This document shows positions 8,438 to 17,162 of a stretch of DNA of 64,000 nucleotides, one piece after another. The stretch comes from Acidobacteriota bacterium (lineage in GTDB: Bacteria; Acidobacteriota; Vicinamibacteria; Vicinamibacterales; JAKQTR01), in contig JAPKZO010000018.1 in NCBI GenBank assembly GCA_026393755.1, positions 35,418-99,417 of the forward strand, read 5' to 3'. The first letter of the stretch is position 1. Every line of letters starts with the position of its first letter. The notes under the pieces were generated by a model, which was given only the letters and a program-made list of their open reading frames with translations, searched no databases and was not told the origin of the DNA. The position numbers and the translations under genes are program-made.

Positions 8438-9145
8438 ATGGATGCATCGACGCCGACCGATGGCGCGCTGGTCACAGTCCGGGATGTCCACAAGGTCTTC
8501 TTCCGCGGCAGCGAGCGGATCGACGTGCTGCAAGGGCTGAACCTCGACATCCCGAGGGGTGATTTCCTCGCGCTGATGGGGCCATCTGGATCCGGCAAGT
8601 CGACGCTGCTGAATCTGCTCGGCGGCCTGGATACGCCCACCCAGGGCGCGATCGAAATCGGCGGACAGCACATCGAAAAGATGTCCGGCGGGCGACTGTC
8701 GGCGTGGCGGGCGCGCAACGTCGGCTTTATCTTCCAGCTCTACAACCTGATTCCGGTGCTCACCGCGGAGCGCAACGTCGAATTGCCGTTGTTGCTGACG
8801 GGCCTGTCTCGGGCGCAGCGGCGCACGCACGTGACGACGGCCCTCGGCGTGGTGGGGTTGGCGGACCGGGCGCGGCACTTTCCCCGGCAGCTCTCGGGCG
8901 GCCAGGAACAGCGCGTCGGCATCGCGCGGGCGATCGTTACCGACCCGATGCTCCTGCTGTGCGACGAGCCCACGGGCGATCTCGATCGCCGGTCGGGAGA
9001 TGAAATCCTCGATCTGCTGCAGGCGCTCAACCGCGAGCACGACAAGACCATCATCATGGTGACGCACGACCCGCACGCCGCGGCGCGCGCGAAACGCGTG
9101 CTGTACCTCGACAAGGGCGTCCTCGTGAAGGAGCCGGTGGCATGA
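8438..9145 (+). CDS. ABC transporter ATP-binding protein (MacB/LolD type)
   Basis: The 235-residue nucleotide-binding subunit. Walker A is GPSGSGKST (about residues 48-56), the signature is LSGGQEQR, Walker B is LLLCDEPTGDLD and the H-loop is in IIMVTHDP. The DEPTGDLD form and small size are typical of the MacB/LolD/FtsE group that energises mechanotransmission rather than transport through the membrane. It overlaps the next gene by four bases (ATGA), implying coupled translation with the permease. Confidence 0.93.
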   Translation: MDASTPTDGALVTVRDVHKVFFRGSERIDVLQGLNLDIPRGDFLALMGPSGSGKSTLLNLLGGLDTPTQGAIEIGGQHIEKMSGGRLSAWRARNVGFIFQLYNLIPVLTAERNVELPLLLTGLSRAQRRTHVTTALGVVGLADRARHFPRQLSGGQEQRVGIARAIVTDPMLLLCDEPTGDLDRRSGDEILDLLQALNREHDKTIIMVTHDPHAAARAKRVLYLDKGVLVKEPVA

Positions 9146-10296
9146 GATACCTGCCGCTGGTCTGGCGGAATCTCCTGCGACGGAAGACGCGGACGATCTT
9201 CACGGTGCTGTCGATCGTGATGGCCTTCTTGCTGTTCGGCATCCTGTCGGCCCTCAACATGGCATTTGTCGGCAATGTGGAACTGGCCGGCAACGACCGG
9301 TTGATCGTCCAGCACAAGGTCTCGATCATCCAACTGCTGCCGGAGAGTTACCGGGTGCGGCTCGAGAAGATCCCCGGCGTGGTCGACGTGCTCCACCAGA
9401 CATTTTTTGGCGGCATCTACCAGAAGCCGAGCAACTTCTTCATGCAGGTCCCGGTCATCCCGGATCGGCTGCTCAAGTTGTACCCGGAGTACATTCTGCC
9501 GGAGGACCAGAAGAAGGCGTGGCTCTCGGATCGGACCTGCGCGATTGTAGGGCGGCAGACGGCCACGCGGTTCGGCTGGAAGGTCGGCGATCGGGTGCCC
9601 ATCCAGGCGACGATCTGGCGCAAGAAGGACAATTCCACTGCGTGGGAATTCAATATCTGCGGGATCTTCGACGGCAACCGCCAGGGCGTCGACACGACGC
9701 CGTTCTTCTTCAACTACGACTACTTCGACGAGGCGCGGCTGTTTGGCCAGGGCAGCGTCGGCTGGTACGTGATTCGGATCAACGACCCGGCCAAGGCGCC
9801 CGAGATTGCGAGACGGATTGACGAGGAGTTCGCGAACTCGCCGGCCGAAACCAAGACGACCACCGAGAAGGCGTTTCTGACGGCCTTCGCCAAGCAGATT
9901 GGCGATATCGGGGCCATCATCCGCGCCATTGTGACGGCGGTGTTCTTTACGATCCTGCTCGTGGCCGCCAACACGATGGCCCAATCCGTCAGGGAGCGCA
10001 CAAGCGAACTGGCGGTGTTGAAGACGCTGGGGTTCTCCGACGGGCTCATCCTGCTGCTTGTCCTGGTTGAGTCGTCTGCGGTGGCGTTGACCGGAGGCGG
10101 CATCGGTCTTGGCCTGGCGTGGCTCTTCGCGCAGGGCGGCGACCCCACCAACGGGATGTTGCCGTCGTTCTACCTGCCCAACGCCGACCTGGTGAGCGGC
10201 GTGCTGTACGCGCTGCTGCTCGGCCTGATTGCGGGCATCCTGCCGGCCGTGCAGGCGATGCGCCTGCGCATCGTCGATGCGTTGAGGAGGACCTGA
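9142..10296 (+). CDS. ABC transporter permease (FtsX/MacB core fold), subunit 1
   Basis: A 384-residue membrane protein with the MacB-like layout: one N-terminal helix (TIFTVLSIVMAFLLFGIL, about 16-33), a large periplasmic domain, then three C-terminal helices (IIRAIVTAVFFTILLVAAN; SDGLILLLVLVESSAVALTGG; VSGVLYALLLGLIAGILPAVQ). The sequence SVRERTSELAVLKTLGFS between helices is the conserved FtsX coupling segment. The start overlaps the ATPase stop. Together with the following gene it makes a heterodimeric permease. Confidence 0.9.
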   Translation: MRYLPLVWRNLLRRKTRTIFTVLSIVMAFLLFGILSALNMAFVGNVELAGNDRLIVQHKVSIIQLLPESYRVRLEKIPGVVDVLHQTFFGGIYQKPSNFFMQVPVIPDRLLKLYPEYILPEDQKKAWLSDRTCAIVGRQTATRFGWKVGDRVPIQATIWRKKDNSTAWEFNICGIFDGNRQGVDTTPFFFNYDYFDEARLFGQGSVGWYVIRINDPAKAPEIARRIDEEFANSPAETKTTTEKAFLTAFAKQIGDIGAIIRAIVTAVFFTILLVAANTMAQSVRERTSELAVLKTLGFSDGLILLLVLVESSAVALTGGGIGLGLAWLFAQGGDPTNGMLPSFYLPNADLVSGVLYALLLGLIAGILPAVQAMRLRIVDALRRT

Positions 10297-10298
10297 CC

Positions 10299-11498
10299 AT
10301 GACGCGACTCCTCAACTGGCTCGCGCAGATGATCGCGGTCACAGAGTTGAACCTCCGGACGCTCAGGCAACGGTTCGTCTCCTCGATGGTTGCCGTCGTC
10401 GGCATCGCGGGAGTCGTGGCCGTCGTGGTCGCGGTGCTCTCGATGGCGGAGGGGTTCCGAAAGACCATGGCCACGACTGGATCGCCCGACACCGCGATTG
10501 TCATGCGGACGGGCGCCGACACCGAGATGATGAGCATCCTGATGCGAGAGGACGTGCGAGTCGTGGCCGATGCACCTGGCGTGCGGCGCGGACCGAACGG
10601 ACCGATGGCATCCGGCGAGATGTTCGTCATCGTGGACCTGCCGAAGCGGAGCAGCAACACGACCGCAAACGTGCCGCTGCGCGGCGTTGGGCCCAACGCG
10701 TTCGGCGTGCGCGAGCGGCTGAAGATCGTGGCTGGCCGCATGTTCGAACCCGGACGCAACGAGCTGGTCGCCGGACGCGGCGCGTCCAGCCAGTTCACAG
10801 GTGTCGATCTCGGCCGCACGCTGACCTGGAACAACACGACGTGGACCGTGGTGGGAATTTTCGACGCGGGCGGCACGTTTTCGGATTCCGAGTTGTGGTG
10901 CGATGTTGAAATCCTCGCGCCGCTCTACCGACGCGGCAGCAGCCGTCAAACCGTGTATGTGAAACTCGATGCGCCCGGGTCGTTCACGCGGTTCAGGGAC
11001 GCGCTCACGACCGATCCGCGCCTGAATCTGAAGGTGGTGCGCGAGTCCGACTACTACGCTGAGCAGTCGCAGATGATCGTCACGCTGATTACGACCTTGG
11101 GGACGCTCATCGCGGTCGTCATGGGCATCGGCGCGGTGTTCGGCGCCGTGCTCAGCATGTATTCGGCCGTGGCGGCGCGCACGCGCGAGATCGCCACGCT
11201 GCGGGCGCTCGGCTTCGGCGGCGGCCCGGTTGTCGTCTCGGTGTTGGCGGAATCGCTGGCGCTCTCGCTGGTAGGTGGCGTGATCGGCGGCGCACTGGCG
11301 TACGTGGCCTTCAACGGTTTCGAGACGTCCACGATCAACTGGCAGACGTTCAGCCAGGTCGCGTTCGCGTTTGCCGTGACGCCGCGCCTGGTCGTCATGG
11401 GCGTGGTGTACGCGCTCGTAATGGGATTGCTCGGCGGCCTGCTGCCCGCTATCAAGGCCGCGCGGATGCCAGTCGTTTCCGCGCTGCGCGAGCTGTAG
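10299..11498 (+). CDS. ABC transporter permease (FtsX/MacB core fold), subunit 2
   Basis: A 399-residue paralogue of the preceding permease with the same topology: N-terminal helix (VSSMVAVVGIAGVVAVVVAVLS region), periplasmic domain, and three C-terminal helices with the coupling segment AARTREIATLRALGFGGG. The ATG at 10299 is two bases after the previous stop and has GAGGAGG eight bases upstream; the frame opens earlier but inside the previous gene. The two-permease, one-ATPase arrangement plus adaptor suggests an export or envelope-remodelling complex; the substrate cannot be read from sequence. Confidence 0.9.
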   Translation: MTRLLNWLAQMIAVTELNLRTLRQRFVSSMVAVVGIAGVVAVVVAVLSMAEGFRKTMATTGSPDTAIVMRTGADTEMMSILMREDVRVVADAPGVRRGPNGPMASGEMFVIVDLPKRSSNTTANVPLRGVGPNAFGVRERLKIVAGRMFEPGRNELVAGRGASSQFTGVDLGRTLTWNNTTWTVVGIFDAGGTFSDSELWCDVEILAPLYRRGSSRQTVYVKLDAPGSFTRFRDALTTDPRLNLKVVRESDYYAEQSQMIVTLITTLGTLIAVVMGIGAVFGAVLSMYSAVAARTREIATLRALGFGGGPVVVSVLAESLALSLVGGVIGGALAYVAFNGFETSTINWQTFSQVAFAFAVTPRLVVMGVVYALVMGLLGGLLPAIKAARMPVVSALREL

Positions 11499-11519
11499 CA
11501 CCCGCCAGAGGGGTGTGGT

Positions 11520-12341
11520 TCATCGCGCCCGACGCCTGCCATCTGGTGATGGCACGTGGCGCGAGCCGCCGAACACGATTGGTTCCAGCGCGGACGGAGG
11601 CGGATCTCCGCGATAGAACACGCGCTCGAGGAACAGGCCCGATGGCGGCGCGGTAAGCGCCGCAGGTACGTCCGACTGTTCCTCGAGCAGGCGCGCGACG
11701 TCCTCGACGCGCATCGCCCGCCGGCCGACCGCGACCAGCACACCCACCACCCGTCGCACCATTCGCCAGAGAAAGTGCGACCCGGCCATGCGCACCAGCA
11801 CGAGGGGATCGTGCTCGACGATCTCGACCGCGTCTACCTGGACCGTCGTTGAACGGTCCTCGCTGTCAGCGACGGCAAACGACCGGAAGTCCTTCATCCC
11901 GACAAACAGCGCCGCCGCCCGTCGCATCGCTTCTACGTCGAGCGGATCGCGGATCCACCAGACGAACGGCTTGGCGAACGCCGTCCGCCGCCGCGAGATC
12001 TGGTACACGTAGCTGCGTGCCACCGCGTCGTGGCGTGCGTGGAATCGCTGGGGCGCCCGCGTCAGGCCGACGATGTTGATGTCGGCCGGGAGTTCGTCAT
12101 TGATCATCCCCAGCAGTGTCGCTTCGTCAATCCGCGTGTCGAGTTGCAGGTGCGCCACCTGGGCCACGGCATGCACGCCCGCATCGGTCCGCCCGGCCCC
12201 GTAGAGTTCGAACGTCTTCGCGCCGGTCGAGGCATGGACGGCGCGCTCGATCTCGCCTGCCACAGTCCTGGCGTTCTTCTGAATTTGCCACCCGCTGTAG
12301 CGAGTGCCGGCGTATTCGATCTCGAGTGTGAACCTGGGCAT
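11520..12341 (-). CDS. truA: tRNA pseudouridine(38-40) synthase
   Basis: Isomerises uridines 38-40 in the anticodon arm of tRNAs. The 273-residue protein has the catalytic aspartate in YGAGRTDAGVHA (Asp53), the FHARHDAVARSYVYQI segment and the C-terminal LWRMVRRVVGVLV motif of TruA. Family start MPRFTLEIEYAGTRYSGWQ fixes the ATG at 12341. The ATG overlaps the first unit of a tandem palindrome array, whose GGGAG lies five bases upstream and serves as the Shine-Dalgarno. The frame continues upstream through a second repeat (adding MIMPGIITPGVI), which is repeat-encoded and unlikely to be translated. It converges on the ABC permease gene with a 21-base gap. Confidence 0.93.
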   Translation of the reverse strand: MPRFTLEIEYAGTRYSGWQIQKNARTVAGEIERAVHASTGAKTFELYGAGRTDAGVHAVAQVAHLQLDTRIDEATLLGMINDELPADINIVGLTRAPQRFHARHDAVARSYVYQISRRRTAFAKPFVWWIRDPLDVEAMRRAAALFVGMKDFRSFAVADSEDRSTTVQVDAVEIVEHDPLVLVRMAGSHFLWRMVRRVVGVLVAVGRRAMRVEDVARLLEEQSDVPAALTAPPSGLFLERVFYRGDPPPSALEPIVFGGSRHVPSPDGRRRAR

Positions 12342-12467
12342 AATCACTCCCGGAGTAATTATCCCCGGCATAATCACTCCCGGAGTAATTGTTTCTGGCT
12401 AATCACTCCGGGAGTAGTTGTCTCTGGCCTAATTACTCCGGGAGTGATTGGCACGCGGGAGTGATCA
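12341..12467. repeat. Tandem array of AT-flanked ACTCC-S-GGAGT palindromes (4 copies plus half-site)
   Basis: Four 21-bp imperfect palindromes begin at 12341, 12371, 12400 and 12430 (period 30, 29, 30). Each reads TAAT-Y-ACTCC-S-GGAGT-R-(A/G)TT-R, that is two 10-base arms round one C or G. A half-site GGAGTGATCA follows at 12458-12467, out of phase. Linkers are short and related (ccccggca / ttctggc / ctctggcc). The array lies between the divergent truA and symporter genes and its first copy overlaps the truA ATG. A second array with the same consensus is at 39741-39790. It may be a multi-site operator or a dispersed repeat family; I know no named family with this consensus. Confidence 0.85.
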
Positions 12468-12512
12468 GCGGCGCCGCGGCCCGCGGCAGGGCAGTCGAGA
12501 CCGTTTCCGGGT

Positions 12513-13763
12513 ATGATGCGCCCCGTGCCATTCACCTTGCAGGTCCTGCTCGGTCTTGTCCTCGGCCTGGCCGGCGGCATCGCGATGGCGACGTCAGATG
12601 TTGCGTGGGTGCGGGCGATCCCGGGGATGGTCGAGCCGGTCGGGACGCTGTTCATCAACGCGATCCGGATGACCGTCATCCCGCTGGTCGTCGCCAGCCT
12701 GATGCTCGGTGTCGGGTCGACGCGCAAAGCCGGTGCCATCGGGCGCATCGGCGTCCGGGCGTTCGCTCTGTTCGTGGCGGTACTGACGGCGTCGGCCCTG
12801 TTCTCCCTCGCGCTGGGCTACCCGCTGTTCGGTTGGTTGAACGTCGATCCTCAGGTTGCCGAGCGGATGCGATCGAGCGTCTCCTCCGCCTCGGTGGCGG
12901 CGGCGACCGGCGGCGTGCCCTCCCTGACGGAGTGGGTGCTGTCGCTGGTGCCCGTCAATCCGTTCAAAGCGGCTGCCGATGGCGCGATGCTGCCGCTGAT
13001 AGTGTTTTCGGTCGCCTTTGGCCTTGCGCTCGGCCGGGTGAAGAGCGCCGCGAGGGCGGCGATGCTGAGCGTGTTCGAGGCCATCGCAGACGCCTGTCTC
13101 GTGCTGGTCGGGTGGGTGTTGCGCCTCGCGCCGGTTGGCGTGTTCGCCCTCGCCATGCCGCTCGGCACGCGCATGGGGGCCGACGCGGCTGGAGCGCTCG
13201 CCTACTACGTGGTCGTGATGTCCGGGATCAGCGCCGCGTTCGCCGTCTTCGTGCTGGGGCCCGTCGCCGTGCTGCTGGGCGGACAGCGGCCGGGCGCGTT
13301 CGCGCGGGCGATTGCGCCGGCTGTCGCGGTGGCGTTCACGTCCCGCTCGTCGCTGGCGGCCCTGCCTGCCAGCTACGACGCCGTTCGGACCGGGTTGAAG
13401 CTGCCGGAGGAAATCGCGACCGTCTATCTGCCGCTCTCGGCTGCGGTCTTCCGGGCTGGCGGCACTATTGCCCAGGTGCTCGGGGTCTTGTTTGTGGCGA
13501 AACTGTACGGCATCCCGCTCGGGGCGGCACAACTCGGGACCGTGGTCGTGGCAGCGGTCGCCACCACGTTTACGATTCCGGGTATTCCCGCCGGCGCGAT
13601 CGTCGTGATGGCGCCCGTGCTGGCCTCCGTTGGCGTGCCTGTCGAGGGGATCGCCCTGCTGATTGGCGTCGATACGATCCCGGACATGTTCCGCACGAGC
13701 GCCAACGTTGTCGGATGGCTGGCTGGCGCCTGTGTCCTCGGCGCGAAGAAGCCGGTCGCCTGA
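12513..13763 (+). CDS. Dicarboxylate/amino acid:cation symporter (DAACS family)
   Basis: A 416-residue inner-membrane symporter of the GltP/DctA family. The sequence shows about eight hydrophobic helices and the reentrant serine-rich loop TSRSSLAALPASYD (normally SSS.ATLP), then PLSAAVFRAGGTIAQV (the usual N..G motif region is altered to FRAGG) and the C-terminal SVGVPVEGIALLIGVDTIPDMFRTSANVVG, where D.. .R/N residues bind substrate and cation. MMRPVPFTLQVLLGL is the natural start. The loss of the usual Asn in the NMDG-like motif makes the substrate uncertain. It is transcribed divergently from truA across the palindrome array. Confidence 0.88.
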   Translation: MMRPVPFTLQVLLGLVLGLAGGIAMATSDVAWVRAIPGMVEPVGTLFINAIRMTVIPLVVASLMLGVGSTRKAGAIGRIGVRAFALFVAVLTASALFSLALGYPLFGWLNVDPQVAERMRSSVSSASVAAATGGVPSLTEWVLSLVPVNPFKAAADGAMLPLIVFSVAFGLALGRVKSAARAAMLSVFEAIADACLVLVGWVLRLAPVGVFALAMPLGTRMGADAAGALAYYVVVMSGISAAFAVFVLGPVAVLLGGQRPGAFARAIAPAVAVAFTSRSSLAALPASYDAVRTGLKLPEEIATVYLPLSAAVFRAGGTIAQVLGVLFVAKLYGIPLGAAQLGTVVVAAVATTFTIPGIPAGAIVVMAPVLASVGVPVEGIALLIGVDTIPDMFRTSANVVGWLAGACVLGAKKPVA

Positions 13764-13886
13764 TACCGGGTGCTTCGGGTCGGCCACGCAACGGAGGCCG
13801 AGAGAAACAGGTCGGCCACGCTCGTCGTATGTCAGAGTCTGGAACACTATCAAACGTCACGCTGTGTTCGGGAGGGATGCTTCACG

Positions 13887-16800
13887 ATGATCAGATCACT
13901 CCGCTTTACGATTCTGCTTGGGCTTGTCGCCCCTCTGGCGGTCGTCTCGCTGGCCGCTCTTCAGGCGCAGACTCCACAGGCCAGACCGGCGGCCGCCCCG
14001 CAAGCGACGGTGGCACAGGCAGTCGTGCCGCCTGCGCAGCCGGCGGCTGCAGCGCCGCCGCCGCCGATCAACCAGTCTGACGATCCGCTGCTCAAGACGT
14101 TTAGATGGCGCAACATCGGCCCGGCCAGCATGGGCGGCCGCATCGACGACTTCGCGGTGGTCGAGAGCAATCCGTCGATCTACTACGTCGGATTCGCGAC
14201 GGGCGGCATCTTCAAGACGATCAACAATGGCACGACCTTCACGCCGATCTTCGACACGTATCCGGTCAGTTCGATTGGTGACATTGCCGTGGCGCCCTCG
14301 GATCCGAACATCCTCTATGTCGGCACCGGCGAAGCGAACAACCGGCAGAGCTCGTCGTTTGGAGCCGGCATCTACAAGTCAACCGACGCCGGGAAGACAT
14401 TCACTTACGTGGGTCTCAAGGAGACGCAGTCGATCGCCCGGATCGTCGTTCATCCGGCCAATCCCAACATCGTCTACGTCGCCGTCATCGGGCATCTGTT
14501 TGGACCGAACAAGGAACGCGGTCTGTACAAGACCATCGACGGCGGGAAGACCTGGAACAACACTCAGTTCATCGATGAGGACACAGGTTTCACCGATGTC
14601 GTGATGGACCCGAAGAACCCGGAACTGTTGTTTGCGGCGTCTTATCAGCGCCGCCGGACGCCCCATGGATTCAACGGGGGCGGTCCCGGAAGCGGATTGT
14701 GGAAGACCACCAACGGCGGCAAGACGTGGACGAAACTGTCGGGCAACGGGCTACCTGAGGGAATCATCGGCCGCATCGGCCTCGACATCTGCAGGACCAA
14801 GCCGAACGTCATCGTCGCCCAGTTCGAAGTGGGGGCGAGCGGAGGCACGGGCGCGGGTGTGACGGCCGACGGCAAGCAGCAGGTGCCGGGACAGGGCCGG
14901 GGCGGCGGCGCACCGGGCGGCGAAGGCGCGGCGGCGGTCGCAGCCGGCGGCGAGGCGGCCGCTGGCGGACGAGCGGGGGCAGCCGCGGCTGGCGGGCGCG
15001 GGACAGGCGGCGGCCGGCAGGCTGGCGCGGCGGGTACCCCGCCGGCTCCGCTCGACTCCAAGCGGACGGGCGTGTGGCGGAGCGAAGATGGCGGCAAGAC
15101 GTGGAAGGTCGTCAGCAACACGACCGACCGCCCGATGTACTACAGCCAGGTGCGCATTGATCCCAACAACGATCAGGTGATCTTCATGGGCGGCGCCCCG
15201 GCGTTCAAGTCGATTGACGGCGGCAAGACGTTCAGGCAGATCCAGAATCTCGCGCACAGCGACCATCACGCCATCTGGGTCGATCCGAAGAACTCCAGTC
15301 ACGTGATGTACGGCAACGACGGCGGCCTCGACGTGAGCTACGACGGTGGCGACACGTGGGATTTCATCGCCACGATGGCGGTGGGGCAGTTCTACGCGGT
15401 CAGCGCCGACATGCGGAAGCCGTACGTCGTGTGTGGCGGATTGCAGGACAACGGTTCGTGGTGCGGCCCGAGCGCCAAGCGCGCCAACGTCGGCATTCTC
15501 AACTCCGACTGGTTCCGCGTGGGCGGCGGCGACGGTTTCTACACTCAACAGGATCCAACAGACTGGGCCACTGTGTACTCCGAATCGCAGGATGGCAACG
15601 TGAACCGGCTCGATCTGCGCGCGGGACGGAGCATCAGCATCCGGCCGAGGCCCGCGGGTGGCGGCGGGCGGGGCGGCGCGAGCGCCGAAGCGAGCGCCGA
15701 AGCGAGCGCGTCGAATGTTGTGCCGGCGCCGCCGGCCGGCGACGCGTTCCGGTTCTTCTGGAACACGCCGACCGCGCTCTCTCCGCACAATCCCTTTACC
15801 GTGTGGCTGGGCGGCAATCGGTTGTTCAAGTCCCTCAACCGGGGCGAATCCTACACGATGACCGAGGATCTGACGCGCAAGCTCAGCCGGTTCGACCGGG
15901 CGATCATGGGCGTCAAGGGCGATGCCCCGATGGCCTCGAAGCATGACGGGGTGGCCACGACGAGCGTCATCACCACCGTCGCCGAGTCGCCGGCGATGCC
16001 CGGCGTCGTCTGGGTGGGCACCAACGACGGCAATCTGCAGGTGAGCCGCGACGGAGGCCTCAGCTGGAAGAACGTCGTCGCCAACGTGAAGGGCGCACCC
16101 GACGAGACGCACATTGCGAGAGTCGAACCGTCGCACTTCGACGCCGGCACCTGCTATGTCGTCCTCGACGCGCACCGCACCGACGATCACACGCCGTACG
16201 TTTACGTCACGAAGGACTACGGCCAGACGTTCACGTCGGTCGCCGCCAGCCTGCCTGCGGGCAACGCAAACGTGATCCGCGAAGATCCGAAGAACAGAAA
16301 TCTCCTCTACCTCGGCACCGAGTACGCCTTGTACGTCTCGGTGAACGGCGGCAAGGAGTGGAAGCGGTTCATGACCGGGCTGCCCACCGTGAGGATCGAC
16401 GACCTGCTGGTCCACCCGCGCGACAATGATCTGATTGTCGGCACCCACGGGCGCAGCATCTGGATCGTCGATGACATCTCGCCGCTGCAGCAGTTGACCG
16501 AGGCGGTACTGGGCGCCGACGCGTTCCTGTTCCCGCCGCGGCCAGGCGTGCTGTGGCGCACCGACACGCAGGAGAGCATCAACGCCGGCGGCAACAAGTT
16601 CTTCCGCGGCGAGAACCCGCAACCGGGCACGGCCATCAGCTACTACCTGAAGACGGCGGCCACCGGCGATGTGAAGATCACCATCAGCGACTACGCGGGC
16701 AAGGTCGTTCGCGAGATCGCCGGGACGAAGGACGCGGGTCTGAATCGGGTCCAGTGGAACCTGCGCGGCAACCCGCCGGCCGCCGGGGCTGGCGGCGGCG

Positions 16801-16940
16801 GCCGTGGTGGGGGCGGCGGCGGGCGGGGAGGATTCGGCGGTGGCGGCGCTGCCATCGAGCCGGGAGCCTACCTCGTCAAGTTGACCGTTGGGGGTAAAGA
16901 CTATTCCGCCAAGGTGGTGATCGAGGCGGACGAACAGTAA
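13887..16940 (+). CDS. Secreted BNR/VPS10-like beta-propeller protein
   Basis: A 1017-residue exported protein of the sortilin/BNR-repeat type common in acidobacteria. A signal peptide (about 1-28, ending near AALQAQ) precedes repeated Asp-box blades such as GIYKSTDAGKTF, GLYKTIDGGKTW, GLWKTTNGGKTW, GVWRSEDGGKTW and AFKSIDGGKTF. Two low-complexity Gly/Ala-rich stretches interrupt it: about 330-390 (roughly 14860-15050) and near the C-terminus (about 970-990). The last 80 residues form a separate beta domain (DVKITISDYAGKVVREI). ATG 13887 is preceded by GGAGGG. Propellers of this kind are annotated as glycosyl-hydrolase-like, but no catalytic residues were recognised; binding or peptidase-associated roles are equally possible. 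Confidence 0.85.
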   Translation: MIRSLRFTILLGLVAPLAVVSLAALQAQTPQARPAAAPQATVAQAVVPPAQPAAAAPPPPINQSDDPLLKTFRWRNIGPASMGGRIDDFAVVESNPSIYYVGFATGGIFKTINNGTTFTPIFDTYPVSSIGDIAVAPSDPNILYVGTGEANNRQSSSFGAGIYKSTDAGKTFTYVGLKETQSIARIVVHPANPNIVYVAVIGHLFGPNKERGLYKTIDGGKTWNNTQFIDEDTGFTDVVMDPKNPELLFAASYQRRRTPHGFNGGGPGSGLWKTTNGGKTWTKLSGNGLPEGIIGRIGLDICRTKPNVIVAQFEVGASGGTGAGVTADGKQQVPGQGRGGGAPGGEGAAAVAAGGEAAAGGRAGAAAAGGRGTGGGRQAGAAGTPPAPLDSKRTGVWRSEDGGKTWKVVSNTTDRPMYYSQVRIDPNNDQVIFMGGAPAFKSIDGGKTFRQIQNLAHSDHHAIWVDPKNSSHVMYGNDGGLDVSYDGGDTWDFIATMAVGQFYAVSADMRKPYVVCGGLQDNGSWCGPSAKRANVGILNSDWFRVGGGDGFYTQQDPTDWATVYSESQDGNVNRLDLRAGRSISIRPRPAGGGGRGGASAEASAEASASNVVPAPPAGDAFRFFWNTPTALSPHNPFTVWLGGNRLFKSLNRGESYTMTEDLTRKLSRFDRAIMGVKGDAPMASKHDGVATTSVITTVAESPAMPGVVWVGTNDGNLQVSRDGGLSWKNVVANVKGAPDETHIARVEPSHFDAGTCYVVLDAHRTDDHTPYVYVTKDYGQTFTSVAASLPAGNANVIREDPKNRNLLYLGTEYALYVSVNGGKEWKRFMTGLPTVRIDDLLVHPRDNDLIVGTHGRSIWIVDDISPLQQLTEAVLGADAFLFPPRPGVLWRTDTQESINAGGNKFFRGENPQPGTAISYYLKTAATGDVKITISDYAGKVVREIAGTKDAGLNRVQWNLRGNPPAAGAGGGGRGGGGGGRGGFGGGGAAIEPGAYLVKLTVGGKDYSAKVVIEADEQ

Positions 16941-17162
16941 CGCCTGACAGCGGCGTCACCTCCTTCGCGCGGCGGCTCGAACTGAGCGCACGAGCGGGTG
17001 GCGAACCCGAGTGTCGCCTCGCGTCGCGTGAGATTCTTGCGGGCGCTGCACCATCGCGGTGTGGCGCCCGCGTCGTTTTGGAGGCACAGCAAGGTAGCGA
17101 CCAACGCGCGTTCGGTGCTATCCTTTCCGACTGGACCCGACGGGGTCAGGTGGCCAGCAAGC

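Noticed and set aside
12342-12377. TruA N-terminal extension MIMPGIITPGVI
   Set aside because: Encoded by repeat units and not found in the family, whose start MPRFTLEIEYAG is clear.
12341-12467. CRISPR array
   Set aside because: Repeats are palindromic with spacers of only 8-9 bases that resemble one another; no cas genes nearby.
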